Shown here piece after piece: positions 26,125-35,226 of a DNA stretch of 63,408 bases (positions within the stretch are counted from its first letter, which is position 1; each line of letters starts with the position of its first letter). Source of the DNA: Clostridia bacterium (GTDB taxonomy: Bacteria > Bacillota > Clostridia > TANB77 > CAG-508); contig JAFWIH010000004.1 of NCBI GenBank assembly GCA_017533795.1, forward strand, positions 1 to 63,408, read 5' to 3'. A program made the position numbers and the translations under genes. The notes under the pieces were generated by a model that was given only the letters and a program-made list of their open reading frames with translations, had not been told where the DNA came from and searched no databases.

Positions 26125-27186
26125 ATGAGAAAAGGTCTCCAAAACATAGATAATAATCCAAATGCAGAATACAAAATAATTGCTGTAGATGATGAAATGG
26201 GTATTATAGATTCTTTATCAATTTTTTTAAAAAGAACAGGCTACCAATTTGTTGGTGTAACAGACCCTCAAGAAGCAATAGAACTTGTTAAAAATGAACA
26301 TTTTGACTTAATGATACTTGACTTCATTATGACACCAATTCATGGTGATCAGGTTGTTGAAGAAATAAGAAAATTTAATAAAGAATTATATATATTATTA
26401 CTAACTGGTCATAAAGATTTAGCTCCTCCATTAGAAACAATAAGACGTTTAGATATTCAAGGATATTGTGAAAAAAGTGATAAATTTGACCAATTGCTTT
26501 TATTAATAGAATCTGGAATAAAATCAATTGCTCAAATGAAAGAAATAAAGCAGATAAATAAAGAACTTTCTGATACATACGAAAAATTAGAAGCTGCATA
26601 TATGGAAAGTATAGAAACTTTAAGGCATACTGTTGATGCAAAAGACCCATACACACGAGGTCATTCAGATAGAGTTTCAGAAATATCAGTTTTAATAGGA
26701 GAAAGACTTGGTTTATCAGAACAAGACATACGAACTTTACGTATTGGTGGTTTGTTCCATGATATAGGAAAAATTGGCGTACCAGACAGTATTCTTCAAA
26801 AAGAATCAAAACTTACAGATGACGAGTACTCAGAAATAAAAAATCATCCCGCTATAGGAGTTCATATACTTTCTACAGCTTCTATTTTTAATGATATAAT
26901 TCCTATTGTTAAACATCATCATGAAAAATATGATGGTAATGGATATCCTTCAAAACTTAAAGGAAAAGATATTCCATATTTAGCAAGAATTACTACAATT
27001 GCAGATAGTTTTGATGCTATGTCTTCAAAAAGAAGCTACAGAAATAGTTTGCCTTTAGATATTATAAAAGAAGAATTTAGGAAAAACAGAGGAACTCAAT
27101 TTGATCCCGAACTTGATGACTTATTCCTAGATATATTAGAAAATGACTATGATAAAATTAAAGCAATACAAGAAAAGTACAAATAA
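26125..27186 (+). CDS. Response regulator with HD-GYP output domain (cyclic-di-GMP phosphodiesterase)
   Basis: 353 residues. Receiver domain (about 12-130) with acidic pair VDDE and phospho-acceptor Asp66 in LILDFIM-type context; a short helical linker; HD-GYP domain (about 170-345) with HDIGKIG (His212-Asp213), the metal ligands GHS.R and the full signature HHEKYDGNGYP near 265-275. With the complete HHExxDGxGYP motif it should hydrolyse cyclic di-GMP, switching the cell from sessile to motile or altering exopolysaccharide and pili. GAGGTGAGG lies just before the ATG. It sits 93 bases after the sensor kinase and is its probable partner. No diguanylate cyclase is in the window. Confidence 0.93.
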   Translation: MRKGLQNIDNNPNAEYKIIAVDDEMGIIDSLSIFLKRTGYQFVGVTDPQEAIELVKNEHFDLMILDFIMTPIHGDQVVEEIRKFNKELYILLLTGHKDLAPPLETIRRLDIQGYCEKSDKFDQLLLLIESGIKSIAQMKEIKQINKELSDTYEKLEAAYMESIETLRHTVDAKDPYTRGHSDRVSEISVLIGERLGLSEQDIRTLRIGGLFHDIGKIGVPDSILQKESKLTDDEYSEIKNHPAIGVHILSTASIFNDIIPIVKHHHEKYDGNGYPSKLKGKDIPYLARITTIADSFDAMSSKRSYRNSLPLDIIKEEFRKNRGTQFDPELDDLFLDILENDYDKIKAIQEKYK

Positions 27187-27239
27187 ACGTGTTATTAATA
27201 ATTTTTATTAATATATATTTATAATAAGGAGGTGTTTTT

Positions 27240-28040
27240 ATGTTAGCATCAGAAACAAGAAAACTTGCTCGTGAAGCTTTATCTGGAAAATGGGGAAAAG
27301 CTGCACTTATTACATTAGTGTATCTTCTAATTACATGGGTTATTGGCTTTGTATTAAATTTTATTCCTGTAGTAGGTCCTATCGCTCAAATTGTAATTGA
27401 TGTTCCACTAGCTTTTGGTTTGGTTGCTACATTAATTAAACTAAAAAGAGGTGAAGACGTATCATACACTGGATTTTTAACAGATGGATTTAATTGTTTT
27501 GCAAATTCATGGAAAGTTGCACTTTGGACATTTGTTAAATTACTTATTCCAATTGTTGTATTTATAGTTGCTCTTGTTATTCTATTCATTGGTACAGGAG
27601 TTACTACAGCAGGTGCAATTGCATCTAGTTCTTCAGCAACAGGAGCAGGCGGTGCAGTAGCTGTACTTGGTTTTCTAGCTATGATTGCAGCATCAATATG
27701 GCTTACTGTTAAATCATTCTATTATCAATTAACAAGCTTTATTTTATTTGATAATCTAGATAAAGATGCAAAAGCTATAGTTGAAGAAAGTGAAAGCTTA
27801 ATGAAAGGTAATAGATGGAGGTTATTCTGTCTACAGTTTTCATTCATTGGTTGGAGCATTTTAGCATCATTAACTTTTGGAATTGGAATGTTATGGTTAA
27901 TGCCATATATGTTAGTTGCTGAAGTAGTTTTCTACGAAGCACTAGCTGGAAAAGATTCTAAAGTAGAGGCTGAAGTAACTTCAGATAATTCTACAGAGCC
28001 AATTCAAGAAGACAATAATGATCCAATCTCAGAAGCATAG
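27240..28040 (+). CDS. DUF975 family membrane protein
   Basis: 266 residues. Opens with the family signature ETRKLAREALSGKWGKAAL, followed by about five or six TM segments (28-52, 95-115, 130-155, 195-225) and an acidic, Asn/Ser-rich C-terminal tail. DUF975 proteins are common in Firmicutes and their function is not established; a role in the envelope or as a transport partner is possible. GGAGGTG precedes the ATG by five bases. It follows the HD-GYP gene by 53 bases with no clear terminator, so it may share that promoter. Confidence 0.88.
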   Translation: MLASETRKLAREALSGKWGKAALITLVYLLITWVIGFVLNFIPVVGPIAQIVIDVPLAFGLVATLIKLKRGEDVSYTGFLTDGFNCFANSWKVALWTFVKLLIPIVVFIVALVILFIGTGVTTAGAIASSSSATGAGGAVAVLGFLAMIAASIWLTVKSFYYQLTSFILFDNLDKDAKAIVEESESLMKGNRWRLFCLQFSFIGWSILASLTFGIGMLWLMPYMLVAEVVFYEALAGKDSKVEAEVTSDNSTEPIQEDNNDPISEA

Positions 28041-28041
28041 A

Positions 28042-28073
28042 AAAAAGATGTCTTTCAAAGACATCTTTTTTTA
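28042..28073. terminator. Bidirectional terminator between DUF975 and tex genes
   Basis: AAAAAGATGTCTTT and AAAGACATCTTTTT form a 12-14 bp stem with a very small loop; the plus strand ends in T7 and the minus strand in T6, so it serves both convergent genes. Confidence 0.9.
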
Positions 28074-30260
28074 TTTAATTCCCCTCATCGAAAGAGAAAC
28101 TTTTTTTCTTTCCATATCAATTTTTATAACACGTACTTTAACTACATCTCCAACAGAAACTACTTCTGAAGGATTCTTAATATATTTATCACTTAATTCT
28201 GAAATGTGTACTAATCCGTCATATTTTACACCTATATCAACAAACGCACCAAAATCTATAACATTTCTTACAGTTCCAGTTAAAATCATATCTTCTTTTA
28301 AATCTTCTAGTTTTAAAACATCCTGTCTAAGTACTGGTTTTGGCATATCTTCTCTAGGGTCACGTCCTGGTTTAGATAGTTCTTCTATAATATCTGTTAA
28401 TGTCATTTCTCCTATTTCTAATTCTTTTGACATTTTTGACTTATCTACTAATTTAAGCTTAAGTTTCAAATTATTTAATTTTTCTTTATCTCGTAAATCT
28501 TCTTTTACAAACCCTAGTTTCTTTAATAGTTTTTCTGTTGCCTCATAGCTTTCTGGATGGACTGCAGTTAGTTCTAAAGGATTATCACCATCTGTAATTC
28601 TTAAAAATCCTGCACATTGTTCAAATGCAACTTTTCCAAGCTTAGGCACTTTTAGCAATTGCTTCCTGTTTTTTAACTTTCCATTTTCATCTCTATATTT
28701 AACAATATTTTTCGCGATACTAGAATTTATTCCTGAAACATAAGATAATAATGATGGTGTTGCAGTATTAACATCTACTCCAACCTTATTAACACTATCT
28801 TCAACAACACCAGTTAAACTTTCAGCTAATTTTTTTTGATTTACGTCATGTTGGTACTGTCCAACACCAATCGCCTTAGGATCAATTTTAACAAGTTCTG
28901 CAAGAGGATCTTGAAGTCGTCTTGCTATAGAAATAGCACCTCTTATTGAAACATTTATGTCAGGATATTCTTCTGTTGCTAGTTTTGATGCAGAATATAC
29001 TGATGCACCAGCTTCACTAACTATTACATAATGAACCGGCCTTCCCGCTTCTTTTATCATTTCAGCAACAAACATTTCAGATTCACGTGATGCAGTTCCA
29101 TTACCTATAGCAATCATATCTATTTCATCTTTTTTTATAAGTTTAAGCAGCTTGTTTTTTGCCCCTTCCACATCATTTTGCGGTTCAGTTGGGTATACTG
29201 TGTCTGTATCTAGAACTTTACCTGTTTCATCTATTACTGCTATTTTACAACCTGTTCTATATGCTGGGTCAAATCCCATAACAGTTTTTCCTTTTATTGG
29301 AGCCCCTAAAAGTAGTTGCTTAGCATTTTTTCCAAATACTTTTATTGCTTGTTCTTCTGCCTTTTCTGTTAAATCAGAACGAATTTCTCTATCAACTGAT
29401 GGCTCTATTAATCTTTTAAAGCTATCTTCTATTGTTGTTTTTAAAAATTCAGTAAACTGAGTTTCACCTTTTATAATGTTTTTTTGAATAAACCAGTAAA
29501 TTTTTTCTTCTGGTTTTTCTAATTTTACTTTTAAGAATTCCTCCTTTTCTCCCCTATTTATAGCAAGTATTCTATGACTTGGAATTCTTCTAATTTGTTC
29601 TTGATAATCATAATACATCTCATAATTTGACTTTGATTCTTCTTCAACAGCCTTTGTAATTATTAAGCCTTCTCTATAGCAAACCTTCTTTATATATTTT
29701 CTAAATTCTGCAGAATCTGAAATATCTTCTGCAATAATATCAAGAGCGCCCTGAATTGCATCTTCAGGAGTTGCCACAACTTTATCCTTATTTTTCTTAT
29801 CTTCATCTGATAAAGTATCTACATTTACATACTCTTTTGCAATTTCATGAATTGGAGTAGTTTCTTTCTGTTCCATTATGATTTTAGCTAATGGCTCTAA
29901 TCCTTTTGCCTTCGCTACTGTTGCTCTTGTTTTCTTCTTTTGCTTATATGGCCTGTATATATCTTCAACCTCAGCTAAAGTTTGTGCTATTGCAAGCGCT
30001 TGTATAATTTCATCAGTTAATTTTCCCTGCTCATCGATCGATTTAACAACCTCTTCTTTTCTTTTTTCTAGGTTTCTAAGATAAGTAAGTCTTTCACCTA
30101 AATCACGCAAAGTTTCATCACTTAGTCCTCCTGTAACTTCTTTTCTATAACGTGCAATAAATGGTATTGTGTTTCCCTCATCTATTAATTTAATTGTTGC
30201 ATCTACTTGAGTTTCCTTTATTCCTAATTCTTGTGCAATTGTTTTAGCTATTTTTTCCAT
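28071..30260 (-). CDS. tex: Tex family RNA-binding protein
   Basis: 729 residues, the normal Tex length. Seen: N-terminal Tex helical region (IAQELGIKETQVDATIKLID, ETVRDLGERL-like segment GLSDETLRDLGERLTYLRNL), YqgF/RNase H-like domain (VMGFDPAYRTGCKIAVID, AIGNGTASRE), tandem helix-hairpin-helix (TATPSLLSYVSGINSSIAKN, LLKVPKLGKVAFEQCAGFLR) and a C-terminal S1 RNA-binding domain (LTGTVRNVIDFGAFVDIGVK to LSMRGIK). Tex is related to eukaryotic Spt6 and affects transcription and tolerance of stress; the exact role is unsettled. It lies 25 bases downstream of the ABC-F gene on the same strand and is probably cotranscribed. Confidence 0.96.
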   Translation of the reverse strand: MEKIAKTIAQELGIKETQVDATIKLIDEGNTIPFIARYRKEVTGGLSDETLRDLGERLTYLRNLEKRKEEVVKSIDEQGKLTDEIIQALAIAQTLAEVEDIYRPYKQKKKTRATVAKAKGLEPLAKIIMEQKETTPIHEIAKEYVNVDTLSDEDKKNKDKVVATPEDAIQGALDIIAEDISDSAEFRKYIKKVCYREGLIITKAVEEESKSNYEMYYDYQEQIRRIPSHRILAINRGEKEEFLKVKLEKPEEKIYWFIQKNIIKGETQFTEFLKTTIEDSFKRLIEPSVDREIRSDLTEKAEEQAIKVFGKNAKQLLLGAPIKGKTVMGFDPAYRTGCKIAVIDETGKVLDTDTVYPTEPQNDVEGAKNKLLKLIKKDEIDMIAIGNGTASRESEMFVAEMIKEAGRPVHYVIVSEAGASVYSASKLATEEYPDINVSIRGAISIARRLQDPLAELVKIDPKAIGVGQYQHDVNQKKLAESLTGVVEDSVNKVGVDVNTATPSLLSYVSGINSSIAKNIVKYRDENGKLKNRKQLLKVPKLGKVAFEQCAGFLRITDGDNPLELTAVHPESYEATEKLLKKLGFVKEDLRDKEKLNNLKLKLKLVDKSKMSKELEIGEMTLTDIIEELSKPGRDPREDMPKPVLRQDVLKLEDLKEDMILTGTVRNVIDFGAFVDIGVKYDGLVHISELSDKYIKNPSEVVSVGDVVKVRVIKIDMERKKVSLSMRGIK

Positions 30261-30285
30261 TTTTTATTTCCTCTCCTGTTTTTGG

Positions 30286-31869
30286 TTATTCAATGCCTAA
30301 ATACTCATTATATGTAACTTCTCTATCTACAACAGTTCCATCAGATTTTAGATCAATTATTCTATTTGCAACAGTTTGTGTTAATTGATGGTCATGCGAT
30401 GTAAATATTATATTCCCTGTAAATTTACACATTCCATCGTTTACTGATGTTATACTTTCCATATCTAGATGGTTTGTTGGCTCATCAAATATAAGAAAAT
30501 TTGCTCCTGAAAGCATCATCTTTGAAAGAACACATCTTACCCTCTCGCCTCCTGATAAAACACTAACCTTCTTTAATGCTTCATCTCCTGAAAATAACAT
30601 TCTTCCTAAAAAACCTCTTACATATGTTTCATCTGGATCTTTTGAATATTTTCTAAGCCATTCTGTTAAGTTCTCGTTAGTATTAAATAAGTAATTGCTA
30701 TCTTTTGGGTAATAACTGCTAGTTATTGTTTGTCCCCAAATTATCTCTCCTTCATCTGGCTGTTCTTCTCCAGCAATAATTTGGAACAGTAATGTCGTAG
30801 CAAGTTCATTGTCTGCTAAAAAAGCAATTTTGTCATTTCCCTTTACAGTAAATGATACATTATCCAATATTTTATTTCCATCTACTATTTTAGTAATATT
30901 TTTTACCTGTAATATCTCTTTTCCTGGTTCTCTGTCTGGTTTAAAATCTACATATGGATATTTCCTGTTTGATGGTTTTATTTCATCTAATTCAATTTTT
31001 TCCAATGTCTTCTTTCTTGATGTCGCTTGTTTTGACTTTGATGCATTTGCACTAAATCTTGCAATAAATTCTTGTAATTCTTTTATTTTTTCTTCTTTTT
31101 TCTTATTTTGTTCTCTTGCTTGTTTTAATGCTAGCTGGCTTGATTCGTACCAAAAGTCATAATTTCCAGGATATACCTTAATTTTGCCAAAATCTACATC
31201 TGCAATATGTGTGCATACTTTATTTAAGAAATATCTATCATGTGATACAACTATAACTGTGTTTTCAAAGTTTATTAAAAATTCTTGTAACCAGTTAATT
31301 GCTTTTAAATCTAAGTCGTTTGTTGGTTCATCTAAAAGAAGTACATCTGGATTTCCAAATAATGCCTGTGCTAAAAGGACCTTTACTTTTTCACTTGCTT
31401 CTATATCTTTCATCATTTTATAATGATTTTCTGGAATTATCCCTAAATCATTTAAAAGCATTGCACTGTCTGATTCTGCATTCCATCCATCCAACTCGGC
31501 AAACCTTTCCTCTAATTTTGCAGCTTTCATTCCATCTTCTTCAGAAAAATCTGGCTTAGCATATATTGCATCTTTTTCTTTCATTATGTCATATAGCTCT
31601 TTGTTCCCCATTATTACTGTGTCTAAAACTGTATATTCTTCATAAGCAAAGTGATCTTGTTTTAAGACTGATATTCTTTCTCCTTTGTCTATACTTACAT
31701 CACCTTTGCTGGGTTCTAGGTCACCTGAAAGGACTTTTAAAAAAGTTGATTTTCCAGCACCATTTGCTCCTATTATTCCATAGCAATTACCCTTTCCAAA
31801 TTTAATATTTACATCTTCAAATAGTACTCTTTTGCCAAATCTAATTGTTACATTATTTGCTGATAGCAT
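30286..31869 (-). CDS. ABC-F family ATPase (YkpA/YbiT-like)
   Basis: 527 residues with two ABC ATPase domains and no TM segment, the ABC-F layout; these proteins act on the ribosome, clearing stalled complexes or giving antibiotic tolerance. Seen: first Walker A GANGAGKST (about 37-45), Walker B VLLLDEPTNDLDL; a charged linker (LALKQAREQNKKKEEKIKEL); second domain with a degenerate Walker A (AFLADNELATTLL, lacking GKST), signature LSGGERVRC and FLIFDEPTNHLDM. The degenerate second Walker A matches what is seen in YbiT/YkpA-type members rather than EttA. AGGA(A)AG lies before the ATG. Probable operon with tex downstream and, through a 27-base gap, spoIIE upstream. Confidence 0.93.
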   Translation of the reverse strand: MLSANNVTIRFGKRVLFEDVNIKFGKGNCYGIIGANGAGKSTFLKVLSGDLEPSKGDVSIDKGERISVLKQDHFAYEEYTVLDTVIMGNKELYDIMKEKDAIYAKPDFSEEDGMKAAKLEERFAELDGWNAESDSAMLLNDLGIIPENHYKMMKDIEASEKVKVLLAQALFGNPDVLLLDEPTNDLDLKAINWLQEFLINFENTVIVVSHDRYFLNKVCTHIADVDFGKIKVYPGNYDFWYESSQLALKQAREQNKKKEEKIKELQEFIARFSANASKSKQATSRKKTLEKIELDEIKPSNRKYPYVDFKPDREPGKEILQVKNITKIVDGNKILDNVSFTVKGNDKIAFLADNELATTLLFQIIAGEEQPDEGEIIWGQTITSSYYPKDSNYLFNTNENLTEWLRKYSKDPDETYVRGFLGRMLFSGDEALKKVSVLSGGERVRCVLSKMMLSGANFLIFDEPTNHLDMESITSVNDGMCKFTGNIIFTSHDHQLTQTVANRIIDLKSDGTVVDREVTYNEYLGIE

Positions 31870-31896
31870 GTCTTTCCTCCTAACATTTTAAACTTA

Positions 31897-34326
31897 CTAT
31901 TTTTTTACAAACTTGCATACAATAACACTCATGTCATCTTTTGCTACTCCATAATTATTATCTATTGCTTCATTTAATAATAAATCAGCAATTTTTTGTG
32001 AATCTTCAGTTTCTATATCTTCAAGCATATATTTAATCCATAATTCCTTGTTTTTATATTCTACATTAGAATCTATTATTCCATCACTACACATAACAAC
32101 TATATCATTATTTTCAATGTCTTTATCATGTAAACTTAAATCAACATTGTCTATTATTCCTGTTGGTAATGTCACTGATTTTATAATACTTATTTTTTTC
32201 TTATTCTTAATATATGTCGGACAAGCACCATTTTTCATAAATTCTATATTTCCTGCATATAAGTCTACTATTGCAATATCTAATGTAGCAAAAATTTCTT
32301 TTTCACTACTATTTAATATTGTAGAATTTATTAATTCTACAGAAGTATCTTTGTCAAATCCAGAGCTCAATAGCTTTTGTAACATATTTGTTGCTAAAAT
32401 GCTACTTTTTGCAGCTTCAACACCTGAGCCCATTCCATCACTTATTGCAATTAAATATTTTCCGTCTTTAAGTCTAATTTTTAAAATGCTATCTCCAGAA
32501 ATTTCACTTCCCTTTTTTATTGTTCTCGCCATCCCTATATTAATTGAATACTTATCTTCTGCGACAAAACTAATTATTCTACTTTCTTCTGTCTTGCATA
32601 ATATCATTTTTTGTTTTAATGAATTACTTACAATTTTTTGGATTTTTTCTTTTTGATTATTTGTTATTTCTCCTGTTGCTATAATAATATCTACATGGTA
32701 TCTACCATTTTTTTCTTCTTTAATTCTTATATCTTCTAGATGTATATTTAGCTGTGTAATTAAAGTAAGAATTTCTTTCTTTTGTATTTCAAATTTATCC
32801 TCGCTTTTTATTTCTTGTTTTATATCTTTAGCTAAATCTGAAATTGCTTTAGATACTTCTCCAAGTTGAGTAGACATTGTCTTTTTATTTTCAGTTAGCT
32901 TTTTTTGTAAAACAAAGTTTGCCTTACTTATTTTATATGCATTGTTTATGCAAGTTACAGCTTCTTCTATATTTTTTTCCAAGTATTCACTAATATTTCT
33001 ATCTTCAATTCCTACAATAAAACTATTAAATTTAGCAAAAGTTTCTAGCAAATCTTTTCTATCAATTTTCTGTTTCTTTATTAAAATATTAAACAATTCT
33101 TCTGTAATATTGTTTTCCATTTTAGTTAAATCATCATAAAGTATGTTATTTTGTTTATTATCTAATTGGTTTAATAGCTCAGAAATAAATATGTTTCTAT
33201 TTGAAACAAAAATTTCGTCATCAGATATTTCATTATTATATGTATTAGCAATATCCTTAATTGCACTTGATACATTATCTAATTTTTCTGCCGTTTCCTT
33301 TTCTTTGCTTCTTGTTAAACTGCCAATTGGAGATACAGGCAATAAATTTGATTTTCCTAAAAATTCTTCAATATTTATTTGTATGTTTTTTGGAATAGCA
33401 AGAAGTCCAATAGATGCAATTAATATTTCTTTAAACAATATTAAGTCTGATGTCCAACCATTTGATATATATGCTAATATACCACTGCCAATCATAAATC
33501 CAACTATAACACCTATTTTCCCAAATTTATTAAGTATCCCAGCTATCATACCCGAAATAGCATATGCCGCTATCATTATTGGCTCTGTTTCAGCTATTAC
33601 TCCAAGTGTTACTCCAATTGCAACACCTGATGTTGTTCCTACTAATATTCCATTTTTCCATCCTAAAACTAGTACTATTAGAATGCTTAAAATATTCCTG
33701 ATAGAAAATCCGTATATAGAAAATCCACCTAAGCTTGAAACAGCAATTGCAAGCATTAAGCTTGCTCCCATTACTTCTTCTATAGAAAAAGCATTGTGAT
33801 CATCATATTCTTGAATAACTATAATTGAATTAACAAATATTTTATAAAACACTGTAGTAATAATTCCAAGCGTTATAGTCATCAATCCATCATATATTGT
33901 AAATCCAGAACTTAAAAGCTTTATAGCTTGTACTAAAAATATGCTTAAAAAAACATTTAGTGATATTTTCATTTTTTCAGTTCTATTTTCCTCATTATAT
34001 AATGGTTTTAATATAAACATCGTTATTATTAATACAAGTAGTGTAACCATATAGTTTAATGCACCTGAAGTACCAAAAGTTATAACGTTACCTATTAAAC
34101 CAAACAAAGCAACACCAATAATAGGAATTCCTGCTGCAATGCATGCACCAACAATTGATATACTAAATAAAGATAATTCTTGTCCCATTCCTATTGTAGA
34201 TATCATAAGTACTAGTATATATAATATTATTTTATTTTTTGAAATCACATTAGAAAAAATATTAATTTTTCTTTTATTATTCACATCTTCGACATTTTGA
34301 TAAACATCTTGTATATTTTGAAACAT
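31897..34326 (-). CDS. spoIIE: Stage II sporulation protein E (serine phosphatase)
   Basis: About 809 residues. N-terminal membrane region with around ten TM segments (residues 30-310), central FtsZ-interacting/coiled region (330-580) and a C-terminal PP2C phosphatase domain with IAISDGMGSGVEAAKSS and VMCSDGIIDSNVE. SpoIIE sits at the polar septum of the sporulating cell and dephosphorylates SpoIIAA, releasing sigma-F in the forespore. The chosen ATG (34326) has GAGGTG six bases upstream; a GTG three codons earlier overlaps that site. Its presence, with spoIIR in the same window, indicates a spore-forming organism. No Spo0A box could be called with confidence upstream. Confidence 0.95.
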   Translation of the reverse strand: MFQNIQDVYQNVEDVNNKRKINIFSNVISKNKIILYILVLMISTIGMGQELSLFSISIVGACIAAGIPIIGVALFGLIGNVITFGTSGALNYMVTLLVLIITMFILKPLYNEENRTEKMKISLNVFLSIFLVQAIKLLSSGFTIYDGLMTITLGIITTVFYKIFVNSIIVIQEYDDHNAFSIEEVMGASLMLAIAVSSLGGFSIYGFSIRNILSILIVLVLGWKNGILVGTTSGVAIGVTLGVIAETEPIMIAAYAISGMIAGILNKFGKIGVIVGFMIGSGILAYISNGWTSDLILFKEILIASIGLLAIPKNIQINIEEFLGKSNLLPVSPIGSLTRSKEKETAEKLDNVSSAIKDIANTYNNEISDDEIFVSNRNIFISELLNQLDNKQNNILYDDLTKMENNITEELFNILIKKQKIDRKDLLETFAKFNSFIVGIEDRNISEYLEKNIEEAVTCINNAYKISKANFVLQKKLTENKKTMSTQLGEVSKAISDLAKDIKQEIKSEDKFEIQKKEILTLITQLNIHLEDIRIKEEKNGRYHVDIIIATGEITNNQKEKIQKIVSNSLKQKMILCKTEESRIISFVAEDKYSINIGMARTIKKGSEISGDSILKIRLKDGKYLIAISDGMGSGVEAAKSSILATNMLQKLLSSGFDKDTSVELINSTILNSSEKEIFATLDIAIVDLYAGNIEFMKNGACPTYIKNKKKISIIKSVTLPTGIIDNVDLSLHDKDIENNDIVVMCSDGIIDSNVEYKNKELWIKYMLEDIETEDSQKIADLLLNEAIDNNYGVAKDDMSVIVCKFVKK

Positions 34327-34551
34327 CCTTACCACCTCATAACTTTTTTATAGCTATAATTTTACCCCTTGTTTTGTTATTTTTTTGTCTTTTTTGGTAG
34401 GCTAGTATAAAAAAGTTTTTTACAAATTGTGATATATTTAATTCTATTTGTTTATATTTCATCAAATTGCAAGTATTATTCTATTATAAAATGTAGAAAA
34501 TTACAAGATTTAGTAGGAATTTTATTAGAAGTATTTTTGCTAATCAGTGGT

Positions 34552-34580
34552 TTTACATTTACATAATTATGTGCTATAAT
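34552..34580 (+). promoter_or_regulatory. Promoter of the double-HTH gene
   Basis: TTTACA (34552-34557), 17-bp spacer, TATAAT (34575-34580), 28 bases before the ATG. The rest of the 280-bp gap to spoIIE is AT-rich and shows no gene or stable structure that I can support. Confidence 0.75.
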
Positions 34581-34608
34581 ATTGATATTGTATATTAAGG
34601 AGAAAGCT

Positions 34609-35172
34609 ATGACTTCTAAAATCGATATAAATAATCAAAAAGAACAAATTATTCGAATGAGAAGCAATAATTATTCTAGACAACAAATTGGAGAAATTCT
34701 CGGCATTTCTCAGTCATCATTAAATAGGCGTATTTCAGAATTATTAAAGGATGGTCTTATAAAGCCAATTCGATATGAATCTGAATATCAAAATGAACAT
34801 ATAATAAAATGGCATAATGAGGGGATTTCCCAGAAAGAAATATCCAAAAGACTTGGTATGACTATTGCTGCAGTTGAAACAAGAATTAAGAAGCTTAGAG
34901 GAAAAGGATACATTACAACTTACAATAAGTCAGGGCCAAAAAAGCAAGCTAATTCATCCGAATTAAGTTTTAACATCAGTAATAACCTCTCGTTAGAACA
35001 AATGAATACTATTGCACACATATATCTTGAACAAAAGCAATATAATAAGCTAATAAAGCTTTTAGAAATGTATTCTGCAAATTATAGTTTATCTGAGAAT
35101 AATCAAAAACAGATTCTAATCATTATAAATAAATTACAAAAAAAAGCCAAAAAAGAAAAAGAAGAAAGATAA
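34609..35172 (+). CDS. Protein with two helix-turn-helix motifs, putative DNA-binding regulator
   Basis: 187 residues from the ATG with AAGGAG seven bases upstream. Two Lrp/winged-helix-like HTH units occur in tandem: NYSRQQIGEILGISQSSLNR (residues about 20-39, followed by ISELLKDGLI) and GISQKEISKRLGMTIAAVET (about 69-88, followed by RIKKLRGKGYI). The C-terminal 60 residues are helical and charged (LEQMNTIAHIYLEQKQYNKL). No cofactor-binding domain is visible. It is divergent from spoIIE and convergent with topB; an effect on sporulation is possible but unproven. I do not recognise a named family. Confidence 0.75.
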   Translation: MTSKIDINNQKEQIIRMRSNNYSRQQIGEILGISQSSLNRRISELLKDGLIKPIRYESEYQNEHIIKWHNEGISQKEISKRLGMTIAAVETRIKKLRGKGYITTYNKSGPKKQANSSELSFNISNNLSLEQMNTIAHIYLEQKQYNKLIKLLEMYSANYSLSENNQKQILIIINKLQKKAKKEKEER

Positions 35173-35226
35173 AAATTCAACCAAAACGAGCCCGTCCCCG
35201 TTGGTTGACCCGTTGGTTGAATTTTT
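35171..35226. terminator. Bidirectional terminator between HTH gene and topB
   Basis: AAAAATTCAACCAA (35171-35184) pairs with TTGGTTGAATTTTT (35213-35226). The loop carries a second copy of GTTGGTTGAC, which allows an alternative shorter stem. It overlaps both stop codons. Confidence 0.8.
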
